DNA of 64,000 nucleotides. Origin: Silvimonas amylolytica (GTDB lineage Bacteria; Pseudomonadota; Gammaproteobacteria; Burkholderiales; Chitinibacteraceae). Location of the stretch: contig NZ_BMLY01000004.1 in NCBI RefSeq assembly GCF_014645555.1, positions 385,226 to 449,225 of the forward strand. Reading direction: 5' to 3'. Under the pieces are notes generated by a model. That model worked only from the letters and a program-made list of their open reading frames with translations. It was not told the DNA's origin and made no database searches. Below, in pieces: positions 54,839 through 63,948 of this stretch (the first letter of the stretch is position 1; every line of letters begins with the position of its first letter). The position numbers and the translations under genes were made by a program.

Positions 54839-57800
54839 TTACCAACGGATCTTCAGGCCACCGAGCGCGCCGTAGCTGCTGAAGTCCGTCGCCCATTGGC
54901 CATGGCCTTGCGCCCAGGCGGTGGTATCGCGATCCAGGCGCGCTTCCACACCTGCTTTCAGCTCGCCCCGGTTGGCTGGCGTGTCACTGGCGACGGTCTG
55001 GCCCTCAAAGCTCACACTGTCGGCGCGATTGCCGTGCAACCAGTTGGCCTCCACAAACGGTTGTACGCGGTTGCTGCCGTTATCCAGCGTTTGCCGTTGA
55101 TAAACTCTTACGCCCAGCCGGGTATCAACTTGACTCCCGTTCTGACCACCGATGTGGGTGCCTGCGGGATCAACCACATCGCCCGCGCGGTAGTTGGTGT
55201 AGACCAGTTGCGCTTGCGGTGTCGCCACCACTTGTTTGCCGTCCCGTTCATGCACGGGCAGGTCGTACCCGGCCTCCACGGAGGCAGACAAGGCCTTCGA
55301 CATATAGGACTGGGTGGCATAGGCATCGGCGCTGACCTTGTTGTCGAAGTGGCCGTACTGCAGCCAGGTATCGACGTAGGGCCCTTTGTGCTCAGCCGCA
55401 TTGCCAAACCAGGTGCTATACAAACCCACGCTGACGCCGTTCACTTCGCCCTTCGCGCGAGCCTGGTTGCCATCCGCGCGGGCATCCGTTGAAGCGGTAC
55501 CGGCGCTGACCATGGCACCAAGGTGTACTCGCTGACCGCTTTCTCTATCCCAGCGGGCAAGTTCGCTCCCTGCCTGCAACAAATACCGCGTACCGGACTG
55601 GCTCAGTTCACCCTGACCGGCCTTGCTGTCCACGCGATCGCCCGTCACCCGGGCCCATGCACCGCGCGGCGCGTCGGCGTTCTGGTCGAAGTACGATTCG
55701 CCGACACGATCACGCAGGGTCTGCATTTGCCAGCCTTTGACGGCAGACTGGTTAGCCAGGTAGGCACCCGGTTCCGGGCGGTAAACCGGTGTCGCGAACC
55801 GGGCGTGATCGACGGCAACCGGATGATCAAGTTGGCCCGGCTCAACCGGCGATGTGTTGTCCTCGTCCGCGCTTGGGTTCTTTTGCGAGCGTAAATACCA
55901 GTTGCCATCCGCAGCATCGGCTGAGCCTTTGTAGAGCTTGTACTCATAGGCGCCGCCCACTGCCCGGCCTTGCAGTGAAAATTCTGCATCAGACTGACCA
56001 TCCACCCGGATCAGTTCGATCCCTCGGTGGGTCAGGGCGCCCGCGCCATTGGCGTTTTTTACTTCGACATTGCTACCGCCCGATGTGTTACCGGCGACTT
56101 CCATGTGGTCGGTGGCCGATTGGTCGTCCCCCAGCGCGGTATTGAAGATCAGCGTGCTGCCAGGTTGCCCGATGTAGTTGCCGGCAATCTTCAGGGTATT
56201 ACCCGGTTGGGCATTGGCGCCGGCCAGTGTCACGGTGCTGGCGTTGTGTAGATCTCCACCGATATTGAACGTACCTACCGGGCCACCGGCTTGCGCGGCA
56301 CTGCCGACCAGGACGGCACCCTGGTTGTTCACCGTGCCTTGTACCGTGCCGTAGCCACCCAGCCTGGCGGTGGGGGCAACGTCGACGTTGGCGCTGGCCA
56401 GTTGGCCTGCGCCGCCGACAAACAACGTCCCGGCGTTGACATCGGTGTTGCCGGTCCAGGCTTGCGCGGTATTCACAGACAGTGTTGCGGCGCCGTTCTT
56501 GACCACCGTGCCAGTGCCCTCAATGGCGTTGGCCAGGGCCCAGTCCTGATTGACACTCAGCTTGAGCGTTCCGCTGTTGTTCACGCTGGCCGTGCCCAGA
56601 TTGTCGGCGCTGGAAGCCGTCAGTTGCGTGCCCGTGGCCGTCGTAAACTGACCGGAGAAAACACGGTTGTTACCCACCAGGTTTACATCGGCTGCACCGG
56701 TCAGATTCACCGCACCGGCGCCATCCAGCATATTGACCAGATCGCCCGTGGCGCCCGTCAATTGCAGCGTACCGACGTCGCTGATCTTGCCACTGCCCAG
56801 GCCTTGCACATGATCCAGTTGCACGGTGGCGCCATCGGCAATATGGGTGCTGACACTCAAACCCATGTTGGCACCTTGCACATCCAGCGTGCCGCCCAGT
56901 GCCCGCAACTCACCTGCACCCGTCAATACGCCTTGCGAAGTGCCACCGTTACTGATGCCCAGGGCTCCCCCGTTGAAATTCAGCGTCGATCCTGCCGCGC
57001 CATCCAACGCGCCGATCGTTTGGGTCGTACCGTTCAGATCGGTCGTAGTCGCGTCCGCCATATTCAACTGGCGGGTCTGGCCGAGTGCATTGTTGGCCTC
57101 AAGGCGAAGCGTCCCGCTTTGCACCGAGGTTTCACCTTCATAGCGATTGGTGGCGTTGGAGAGCGAAATCACGCTGCCTCCCGCATTGATCGCCAGATTG
57201 CCGGCACCAATAATCTGCGCGGACATATCCGCCGCTGCCCCGGTCGCGCCGGTGTTTTGCGCCAGCGTCAGGGTCTGGTTTTGTTGCAGATCCAGCTGGG
57301 TCAGGCCGTAATTGACGTACAGCCCGTCGCCGGGTTCGGTTGTCAGCCGGTAACCATACGTCCCCTGGGCAACGATTTGGTCCTGTTGGGCGATATCCAG
57401 CACCTGGTTGCCGCCGACCCTATTGCCGTTCTGATCCTGCAAGGTCAGGCCACCGCCGTACCCATTGACTGTCGCGGCCGTGACCAGTTGTACACCGATC
57501 TCGCCATCATCTTGTTGCAACAAATTGACGGTGTTGGGTGCATCAACCGGGCTCGGGGTGTATGGGGTAGGGACAACAATACCCACGGCGCCGGTCCCGC
57601 TGGCATCCAGATGCGCTGCGTTGATGGTGCTTTGCGCCATCGTGGCATCAGGCACAGTGGCGTTGAAAATGGTGGTCCCGCCATGAAAGGCTAGTCCGCC
57701 AATGTGTTGTTCGCCGTCGCCCACGGTCACCACGCTGCCGTTATCGACCAGCAAGGTGGCGTTGGTCAGCGCCTTGGTGTTGTCGCCTTGCAGTGCCAGG

Positions 57801-60196
57801 GTGCCGCGGCCCATATCCAGCGTGCCAGTGAAAGCACTGCCGGTGTTGGTGCCGAAATTGAATGCGTCATTACCCGCGCCCATTTTTGCGATCAGTGTTC
57901 CCTGACCGGTCAAACTGTTGTTCACGGTAAAACCACCACTCTCTGGCGCCACATTCAGCGTGCCATCAAGCGCAATGGTGGCCGTGCCGAGGTTTTGCTG
58001 ATCAGCACTCACCTGCATGCTGGCCGCATTGCCAATCTGCCACTGACCGTCAAAGGCGCTGTTATCACCGGTGATGTTGATATCGTGCCCGCTCACCACC
58101 GCATTGCCGCTGCCATTGAGGTTATTGGCAAAGTCGGCATCGTATTGGCCGTCGGTGCCGGAGAAATCCAGTTGGACTGTCGCGTTGCTGGCCAGCGCCA
58201 CCGCGCCAGTGCCAGCGGCATTCTGTTGGGTGAGTTGCAAGGTGCCGGCATCCACATTGCTGCCACCGCTGTAACTATTCGCTGCACCCAGCGCGAGCGT
58301 ACCCGCGCCCACTTTTTGCAAGCTGCCGGTGCCGGCCAACGCGTCGTTGTAAACCAGCGCGCGGTCAGCTTCGACCTTTGCGGTGACACCACCGTTGAGC
58401 GTGATGCCACTGGACGATAACGTGCCGCTGCCCGTGATCAGTGCGCCGTCGTTGGCGTCGATACGCGCACTATCGGTCACGCTCAGCGCGCCATCGCTGG
58501 TGCCATCGCCAACCTGCAAGGTGCCATCAAGCGCCATCCCGTTGGTTGAGGTCACGACACCGGTGCCCGCGAGTTTGCCACCCGCGTTGACCTGGATTTT
58601 CCCGGCAAAGCCCACGCTGGCCTCGTCCACCGCCAGTGTGGCGCCGTCCTGAATGCGCAGCGTGCTGAGCTTGTCGGCGCTGGAGAAATTCAGGCTGTTG
58701 GTCACCCTGGTCGTACCACCGCTGATATCGGCCAGGACGTTGACCACATTGGCGCCGCTGGTCATGCCGATGCTGGCCTGATCCACGTTGACGCGGGTGA
58801 GGTTCAGGGTGTCAGACCCGGCGCCAAAGGTGATCGAATCAGTGGCGGTGTTGCCGGAAAGGCTCACATTGGTGAGATTGGCCGTGTCGTTGCCGGCGCC
58901 CAGCAGCAGGCTGGAGGTCTTGGTCAGATTCAGCGACAGGTCGCGCAGATTGGCCGTGTCATTGCCGTTACCCAGATCAATGGCGACGCCGCCTTGCAGT
59001 GTGGTGCCGGTCAGGTTTAGCGTGTCATCTCCGTCATCCAGCTTGATCGATACGCCATCCAGCGTCGCGGCGGTGGCGGTGAAAGTGTCTGGGCCGTTGC
59101 CCATGCTGACCTTGCCGCCGATGAGTTGCGCACCGTCGGCCAGGGTCATGAAATCGTTGTAGTAGCCAAAGTTGTAGACGATGTCGGTCGACGACGCATT
59201 GGCGCGGATCTGTACCGTATCGCTTGGGTTCTGGCCGGTGCCTTCCGTCATATTGCCGGTCAGCCCGCCGGTGCCCTTGTCCTGGGTATCGGCAAACTCG
59301 TACATGCGCACTTCGCTAACGGGCTGGCCGTTGATCCGCAGCGCGGTAATAGAAACCCCCTCGGGGATGATGAAGGTGTCCGAGCCCATGCCCATTTCGA
59401 TCTTGCCGATGGCCTGGTTGTTTTCATCGGCAGTGATGACATCATCGCCGCCGCGAGTCGAAAGCCAGCCCCCATTGAAGATGAAATTGGACAGTTTGAC
59501 GTCCGTATCGTGGCGGTAAGGGTCGTAGCGGAATGTCCCGCCCGTCAGCATGATGTGGCTGTTTTCACCGAACACTACCGGCGTGTAGTTGTAGTCAAAG
59601 TTGCCGTTGTTGGTGATCGCGACGTAATTGCGGCCCTCGTAATTGAAGGCGATTTCCAGCGTGGCGTTCTTTTCCAGCACCAGCTGGCCACCCGGTTCTC
59701 TGGGGTCGTACAGCAGGAACATGGCCCCGGATTTGGTCGGGGCAACGTCCAGCGCCGGAATGGTCGGGAAATACGAAGGCAGCCCGGTACCGCTGCCGCC
59801 GGTGATCTTGCCGTATTGCCCTTCTGCCACCGTGAATTTGCCGGTAGCACGGTAATACCCGCCGGTCACATCCAGCGTGCCCCCGGTAAACAGATAGTTT
59901 TCAACAACTTGCGTGGCATCTGGCGCGGCGCCACCGGCTTTGGACTGATCCTTGTAGCCGCCAACGATGGATTTGCTATCGCCCTCTGTGAGTTCGACCG
60001 TGGCGACGGCCAGTGCATCTGCGCTGGCGAGCGCCAGAACCAGCCCGTAGCCCATTGCCAATACACTGCGAGGCAAATTCAAATGCTCGCTCACCGCCGA
60101 TGGTTTGGACGCTTTGCCGTGTGCACTGGCATTTTCAGCGACAGCAACCCAGGCGTTGCGACTGGCATTCCAGATGGTGCGAAAAAAGCGGTTCAT
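54839..60196 (-). CDS. Giant type V autotransporter adhesin-like protein
   Basis: A 1785-residue protein. It has an extended signal peptide region (ESPR: MNRFFRTIWNASRNAWVAVAE), a hydrophobic signal core ending SADALA near residue 63, a long beta-helix passenger (about 65-1480), and a C-terminal autotransporter barrel (about 1510-1785) ending GGLKIRW. The passenger has autotransporter-associated repeats (AGTLQLTQQN, SGTLRLEANNALG, AGTLFVGGAGQL). Between residues 248 and 465 there is a run of G-x-G-x-D-T motifs (for example LGNGNDTAN, LGAGNDTAN). It is probably surface-exposed and adhesive. The regulator gene lies 129 bp upstream on the same strand. Confidence 0.93.
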   Translation of the reverse strand: MNRFFRTIWNASRNAWVAVAENASAHGKASKPSAVSEHLNLPRSVLAMGYGLVLALASADALAVATVELTEGDSKSIVGGYKDQSKAGGAAPDATQVVENYLFTGGTLDVTGGYYRATGKFTVAEGQYGKITGGSGTGLPSYFPTIPALDVAPTKSGAMFLLYDPREPGGQLVLEKNATLEIAFNYEGRNYVAITNNGNFDYNYTPVVFGENSHIMLTGGTFRYDPYRHDTDVKLSNFIFNGGWLSTRGGDDVITADENNQAIGKIEMGMGSDTFIIPEGVSITALRINGQPVSEVRMYEFADTQDKGTGGLTGNMTEGTGQNPSDTVQIRANASSTDIVYNFGYYNDFMTLADGAQLIGGKVSMGNGPDTFTATAATLDGVSIKLDDGDDTLNLTGTTLQGGVAIDLGNGNDTANLRDLSLNLTKTSSLLLGAGNDTANLTNVSLSGNTATDSITFGAGSDTLNLTRVNVDQASIGMTSGANVVNVLADISGGTTRVTNSLNFSSADKLSTLRIQDGATLAVDEASVGFAGKIQVNAGGKLAGTGVVTSTNGMALDGTLQVGDGTSDGALSVTDSARIDANDGALITGSGTLSSSGITLNGGVTAKVEADRALVYNDALAGTGSLQKVGAGTLALGAANSYSGGSNVDAGTLQLTQQNAAGTGAVALASNATVQLDFSGTDGQYDADFANNLNGSGNAVVSGHDINITGDNSAFDGQWQIGNAASMQVSADQQNLGTATIALDGTLNVAPESGGFTVNNSLTGQGTLIAKMGAGNDAFNFGTNTGSAFTGTLDMGRGTLALQGDNTKALTNATLLVDNGSVVTVGDGEQHIGGLAFHGGTTIFNATVPDATMAQSTINAAHLDASGTGAVGIVVPTPYTPSPVDAPNTVNLLQQDDGEIGVQLVTAATVNGYGGGLTLQDQNGNRVGGNQVLDIAQQDQIVAQGTYGYRLTTEPGDGLYVNYGLTQLDLQQNQTLTLAQNTGATGAAADMSAQIIGAGNLAINAGGSVISLSNATNRYEGETSVQSGTLRLEANNALGQTRQLNMADATTTDLNGTTQTIGALDGAAGSTLNFNGGALGISNGGTSQGVLTGAGELRALGGTLDVQGANMGLSVSTHIADGATVQLDHVQGLGSGKISDVGTLQLTGATGDLVNMLDGAGAVNLTGAADVNLVGNNRVFSGQFTTATGTQLTASSADNLGTASVNNSGTLKLSVNQDWALANAIEGTGTVVKNGAATLSVNTAQAWTGNTDVNAGTLFVGGAGQLASANVDVAPTARLGGYGTVQGTVNNQGAVLVGSAAQAGGPVGTFNIGGDLHNASTVTLAGANAQPGNTLKIAGNYIGQPGSTLIFNTALGDDQSATDHMEVAGNTSGGSNVEVKNANGAGALTHRGIELIRVDGQSDAEFSLQGRAVGGAYEYKLYKGSADAADGNWYLRSQKNPSADEDNTSPVEPGQLDHPVAVDHARFATPVYRPEPGAYLANQSAVKGWQMQTLRDRVGESYFDQNADAPRGAWARVTGDRVDSKAGQGELSQSGTRYLLQAGSELARWDRESGQRVHLGAMVSAGTASTDARADGNQARAKGEVNGVSVGLYSTWFGNAAEHKGPYVDTWLQYGHFDNKVSADAYATQSYMSKALSASVEAGYDLPVHERDGKQVVATPQAQLVYTNYRAGDVVDPAGTHIGGQNGSQVDTRLGVRVYQRQTLDNGSNRVQPFVEANWLHGNRADSVSFEGQTVASDTPANRGELKAGVEARLDRDTTAWAQGHGQWATDFSSYGALGGLKIRW

Positions 60197-60325
60197 GGCG
60201 GCTAATCCAGCAAATGACGATGCTGGGCAGTCTGGGCCGCTTCAAAAATCAGAAATATCCGAGTGTTCCGAGGTCGCTATAGGAGTTTGCCGCGCGTTGA
60301 ATGGTGGTCACCCTTGCCACACCAC

Positions 60326-61987
60326 TCAGGCGTGACCCAACGCCACCGGCAATTGCAACTCGATTTCAATCCGTCGCCCCACCTGCGTGAACTGGCCCTT
60401 CATCAACCCCACGACGGCCCTGCAGATGGCCAGGCCAAGGGTCCTGCGGGCAGAGACTTCCGCCATTCCGGTAATGACGTCGTCGGTATCCAGTTGCAAG
60501 CGTACGGTCACCATACCGCTGGCCTGCACGCTCGTTGTCAGTTTGAGTGTTCCGCCCGCAAGGTCGGTCAGCAACCCCGCCACAATCTGGCCATAGCGGC
60601 GGGAATCAACCCAGACCTGAGACAGGGTCACCGCAGAAGAATCAAACGCCAGCGGCTTGCCATTCATTGGGCGCGCGTCAATGGTTGACTGGGTGAGCTG
60701 CGCGATATCCACCGTTGTCGCTTGCAGTACCACCGCACTGACGTCATAAAGCAGCAGTTCATCGAGCGTGCTCATCAGCACCCGATTCGTCTCGGCAGCC
60801 TGCGCGAGCGCCTGTTGTGCAGCTTCACCAGAGGAAACCATTGCACTACCCAGGTGATGATCCAGGTCCTGCAACGACAAGCGGATTGCCCGGCTCAAGT
60901 TGATGAGCAGGGCACTTTTGTGGCGGCTTTCGGCAGCGGTCTGTTCTTTGGCGTCACGCAGGCGTTTGAGCATGGCGTCTTGTGTGGATTGATCAATGAA
61001 TCCACCCACCACCCCGATGATGCGACCATCCTCGCCGCGAAACGGCACGAACCAACCCCGTACAAAGATGGGCACCCCGGATGATTCGATAAAGAAATCG
61101 TTAACGAACGAGGACCCGATCAAAATGGCTTCGTGGTAACGCTTCTGGAAATGGGCCCGGCGTTCAGGCGTCAGCCACTCTGCTTCGCCGAACCGCTTCA
61201 TATAGGCCTGGTCATGCGAAATATGGTGAAAGTCCAGAAGGCTGCGGTTGGCAAGGAGAATCCGGCCCTCGACATCACGCACGAACATCGGGATCGGCGC
61301 GTTTTCGATCATGGCTCGGAGCATATGCAGTTCACGCTGCGTATCTGCATCCAGCCGCACCATTTCAACCGCACTGTCGGCATGCAGATTCAGCCCGTTG
61401 CGGTGAGCGATCTCGACCAGTTCAACCAGCGACGCCGCATGCAACTTGGTCAGTAGCCGGGTTTTGTAAGTACTGACTGTTTTGAAACTCAGCGCCAATT
61501 GCTCGGCCACTTCGTTGTTGGACATCCCGCGTGTCAGCAGCTGTAAAACCATGAGCTCCCGCGGGGAAAGCTGCCCCAGTTCATCTTCACGGGGGGATTC
61601 AAACACCTCATGCGTGAACCAGGTTTTGCCGTGCAGGACCACGTTGACCGCCGTGCTTAATGTCGCAACGGGATCAAACTTGCTCACGAACCCGCTGGCC
61701 CCGGCGGCAAGGCTTCGTGCGGCGAAGTGCTCTGCTTGCTGTTCGGAATAAACCAGGATTTTCAGCGCATCATGCTGCTTTTTCAGCCGCTGGATCACCT
61801 CGAGGCCGCCCACGCCGGGCAGGCTCAATTCCAGAATGACGAGTTCTGGCTTCTGCTGGCGACACTGCGCCAGCGCATCGCGACTGTTGTCGGCTTCCGC
61901 AACAACCTCGTGGCCTGCTTCTGTGAGCAGAGTCCGTAGCGCTAGTCGGACCAGGGGCTGAGGATCGATAATCAGGATCTGGCTCAA
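60326..61987 (-). CDS. Hybrid regulator: receiver-LuxR HTH-PAS-degenerate histidine kinase
   Basis: A 553-residue cytosolic protein. The receiver domain (1-115) has Glu53 where the phosphoacceptor Asp should be (VILELSLPG) and D8-P9 instead of D-D, though K103 remains. A LuxR/NarL helix-turn-helix (about 138-195, LSPRELMVLQLLTRGMSNNEVAEQL) is followed by a PAS domain (about 218-335). The HisKA-like helix has Arg366 at the His position (NLSRAIRLSL). The ATPase-like domain (about 440-550) lacks the N-box Asn (LLTDLAGG). Output would thus be DNA binding set by the PAS domain and a fixed pseudo-phosphorylated receiver. It sits directly upstream of the autotransporter gene, its likely target. Confidence 0.88.
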   Translation of the reverse strand: MSQILIIDPQPLVRLALRTLLTEAGHEVVAEADNSRDALAQCRQQKPELVILELSLPGVGGLEVIQRLKKQHDALKILVYSEQQAEHFAARSLAAGASGFVSKFDPVATLSTAVNVVLHGKTWFTHEVFESPREDELGQLSPRELMVLQLLTRGMSNNEVAEQLALSFKTVSTYKTRLLTKLHAASLVELVEIAHRNGLNLHADSAVEMVRLDADTQRELHMLRAMIENAPIPMFVRDVEGRILLANRSLLDFHHISHDQAYMKRFGEAEWLTPERRAHFQKRYHEAILIGSSFVNDFFIESSGVPIFVRGWFVPFRGEDGRIIGVVGGFIDQSTQDAMLKRLRDAKEQTAAESRHKSALLINLSRAIRLSLQDLDHHLGSAMVSSGEAAQQALAQAAETNRVLMSTLDELLLYDVSAVVLQATTVDIAQLTQSTIDARPMNGKPLAFDSSAVTLSQVWVDSRRYGQIVAGLLTDLAGGTLKLTTSVQASGMVTVRLQLDTDDVITGMAEVSARRTLGLAICRAVVGLMKGQFTQVGRRIEIELQLPVALGHA

Positions 61988-62451
61988 AGGCCCTCCAGAC
62001 AGGCAGCGCCGCTAGCCTTGTGTGATCACACCGGAAAGCCGGCGCGCAGGGATCAGATTCGGTTTGGTTTGGCCCGTTGGCGGGCAAATTTACTCTAGAC
62101 CAGTGGAGCCGGTTTCGCCCTGCTGCGGTGTTGCCGGGCTAGCCTCAATCCGCCCATGGCCTCGTCAACAATGAGTGTGCCCGCGCCTGCAACCAAGTGC
62201 CTCAGTGTCGCACTGGCCGGTAAGTTAAAACATAGCCAAGGGCAACACCTCGGCCTGAGCGGACGTTGGCGCAGGCGGCAGTGCAAGTCTGCTTTGCACT
62301 GGAAATCGGCCATCATGTACATTGAAAACCATGCTCGACTCATGGACTCTGATGCACTGCTCAAATCCCGGCATGGTATCGGTTTTTAACTAATAATCTT
62401 TGGAGGCCCTTGGTGTGAAGCGTATCGCCTTGGGACTTGACTGGAGGAAGC
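61988..62451. other. 464-bp gap; change from normal to AT-rich DNA
   Basis: It contains the regulator promoter on the left; short frames present are not convincing. From about 62385 the DNA becomes AT-rich. A TGGAGGAAGC ribosome-binding site precedes the gene at 62452. Confidence 0.45.
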
Positions 62452-62922
62452 ATGGAATTAAATGAAAGCATAATGCGTTTCCGCTTGGCCAGTAGAGAGC
62501 TCTTCAATAATTATTTTAGAGTAGTGTCCCCGTATGAGGCTGGCGCTTTGGCTTGGCAGAATCTGGAATATTTTCGTGAAATAGAGAAACAGCTATATCG
62601 GTTTATGGTGTTGGCTCCGCATGATTTAACTAATGTGCGTTATGGGGATATAAACTCGAAAATAAAAATTTTAGCAAAATCGGATTTTTTGCCAGCGATG
62701 GTTAATAGGGAAATTGATTCGGGGTACTGGGATTATCCAATTGCTGGATTAAAGGGAGACTATTCGCTTTCATTTATTGTATTTTTTGATTGGGATGTAT
62801 TAAGCTTTCATGATGGCAAATATGTCAGAGTCAAGATAGACAGTTGTTTCGATGATTCAGTCATTGTTGGAAAACATGCTTTGGTTGAAGTGGAGAATGT
62901 GAGATTTTTCCTGGAAAGCTAA
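62452..62922 (+). CDS. AT-rich orphan gene, possible immunity-type protein
   Basis: A 156-residue acidic, aromatic-rich cytosolic protein starting MELNESIMRFRLASRELFNNYF. It has no signal peptide and no recognised family. A strong TGGAGGAAGC ribosome-binding site decides the ATG. Base composition is much more AT-rich than the chromosome, typical of imported genes such as toxin-immunity orphans. The assignment to immunity is inference from size, composition and neighbourhood. Confidence 0.65.
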   Translation: MELNESIMRFRLASRELFNNYFRVVSPYEAGALAWQNLEYFREIEKQLYRFMVLAPHDLTNVRYGDINSKIKILAKSDFLPAMVNREIDSGYWDYPIAGLKGDYSLSFIVFFDWDVLSFHDGKYVRVKIDSCFDDSVIVGKHALVEVENVRFFLES

Positions 62923-63401
62923 AATTTTATGGGGTTGAAATATATATGCATATATGTTTTTGCCATTGGCAATGGTTAGCAGACTCAGGTCGAGTCGAAC
63001 CCACTCCGACTTGAGTCCATGCCTTGAACGCAGGTGATCGTGAATCCTTGTTAGCTCCGACGGCATCACCCAGCCACAGTGTATTCGTTCCAGATAACCA
63101 AGTGGCTCATAGAGCGATACAAGGTCGTCAGTCACATACAACTACTATCTTGATGCAAGAATGTACCCTTCTCCATCAAACGCTCCACAAATTATCCCGA
63201 CTATACTGTTAAGTATTAATGGAATGTCTTCTAAATAAAATTAGACCCCTGACTTGGCCGTCCAGAGATCAAGCCTAATGATAAAAAATGAAATTAAGGA
63301 ACCGTATTTGTAATCATATTCTTACGATACGGGTGCTTCAGAATGTTGGATATTTTTTCTAAGCAATAAACTTCGTTGTTAAAATAGATGGCGGGCATCT
63401 T
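62923..63401. other. 479-bp AT-rich gap without a confident gene
   Basis: It contains an AT palindrome (ATATATGCATATAT, 62942-62955) and a TTGCCATTGGCAA palindrome (62960-62972). A minus-strand frame across 62857-63141 has only a TTG start and overlaps the previous gene, so I do not call it. It may be remains of accessory genes. Confidence 0.4.
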
Positions 63402-63722
63402 TCACTCATAAATAAACGCATTACCTCTTTTTTCCCGCCAGTCTTCGATGATTAATCCGAGATTTTTCGATTCACGCTCTTTTTCCAAAAGTTCATTAAA
63501 TAGCCATTCGTCAGCCATTAATCCAGAGGTTTTTCCTCCTGCCGAGAAATCAAGCAACTCGTGAGACGTTAGTGCTGAATTTGCTAAAGTTCTGTACTCC
63601 CAACTTTGCAGATCCAAACGTTCTGCTGCCTTCTTTGCCAAGGTCAGAGAAGGTCCTGGTTTTAGCGATTCTTCTAGCCACTTTGCTGCAACAATACTTG
63701 GTAATTCATGCATGGAGTTCAT
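63402..63722 (-). CDS. Small AT-rich protein, probable orphan immunity partner
   Basis: A 106-residue charged, helix-rich protein (MNSMHELPSIVAAKWLEESL ... ADEWLFNELLEKERES). There is no signal peptide or recognised family. Its ATG overlaps the stop of the upstream remnant by 4 bp (ATGA), the coupling typical of a toxin C-terminus and its immunity gene. AT-rich composition supports foreign origin. Confidence 0.6.
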   Translation of the reverse strand: MNSMHELPSIVAAKWLEESLKPGPSLTLAKKAAERLDLQSWEYRTLANSALTSHELLDFSAGGKTSGLMADEWLFNELLEKERESKNLGLIIEDWREKRGNAFIYE

Positions 63723-63874
63723 ATATTTCTGCTCGTATCGACCATCAGGATAAATTTTCCACCGCCCCCATTGGGGTCATTCCAATCTGTATGAGGCCTA
63801 ATAGGAAGAGCATGATCGGGGTCATGACGAAGGCTTTCTTCTCCGTTCTGTACATGCGACGAATAGTAGGTCGC
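63719..63874 (-). pseudogene. C-terminal remnant of a larger accessory protein, possibly a polymorphic toxin
   Basis: An open frame of 51 codons between a TAG (63875-63877) and the TGA that overlaps the next gene. It has no start and reads YYSSHVQNGEESLRHDPDH, then DWNDPNGGGGKFILMVDTSRNI. It looks like the end of a longer protein cut off close to the transposase sequence at the right edge. A toxin identity rests on the ATGA coupling to a small AT-rich gene and on the nearby IS, not on a recognised toxin fold. Confidence 0.45.
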
Positions 63875-63948
63875 CTACAGGAACAACTGCTTGGCCGACA
63901 GCGGCCAATTTAGCACAACGGCATCGACGTCCGCTCAGGCCTGTGGAT

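Noticed and set aside
56291..57694. A 467-codon plus-strand frame inside the autotransporter gene
   Set aside because: Antisense shadow of the repetitive passenger region; no ribosome-binding site or domain.
62985..63020. A stretch with GTCGAACCC that resembles a tRNA T-arm
   Set aside because: No acceptor, D-arm or anticodon arm can be folded around it.
62857..63141. A 94-codon minus-strand frame at the right-end island
   Set aside because: Only a TTG start, no ribosome-binding site, overlaps a better-supported gene on the other strand.
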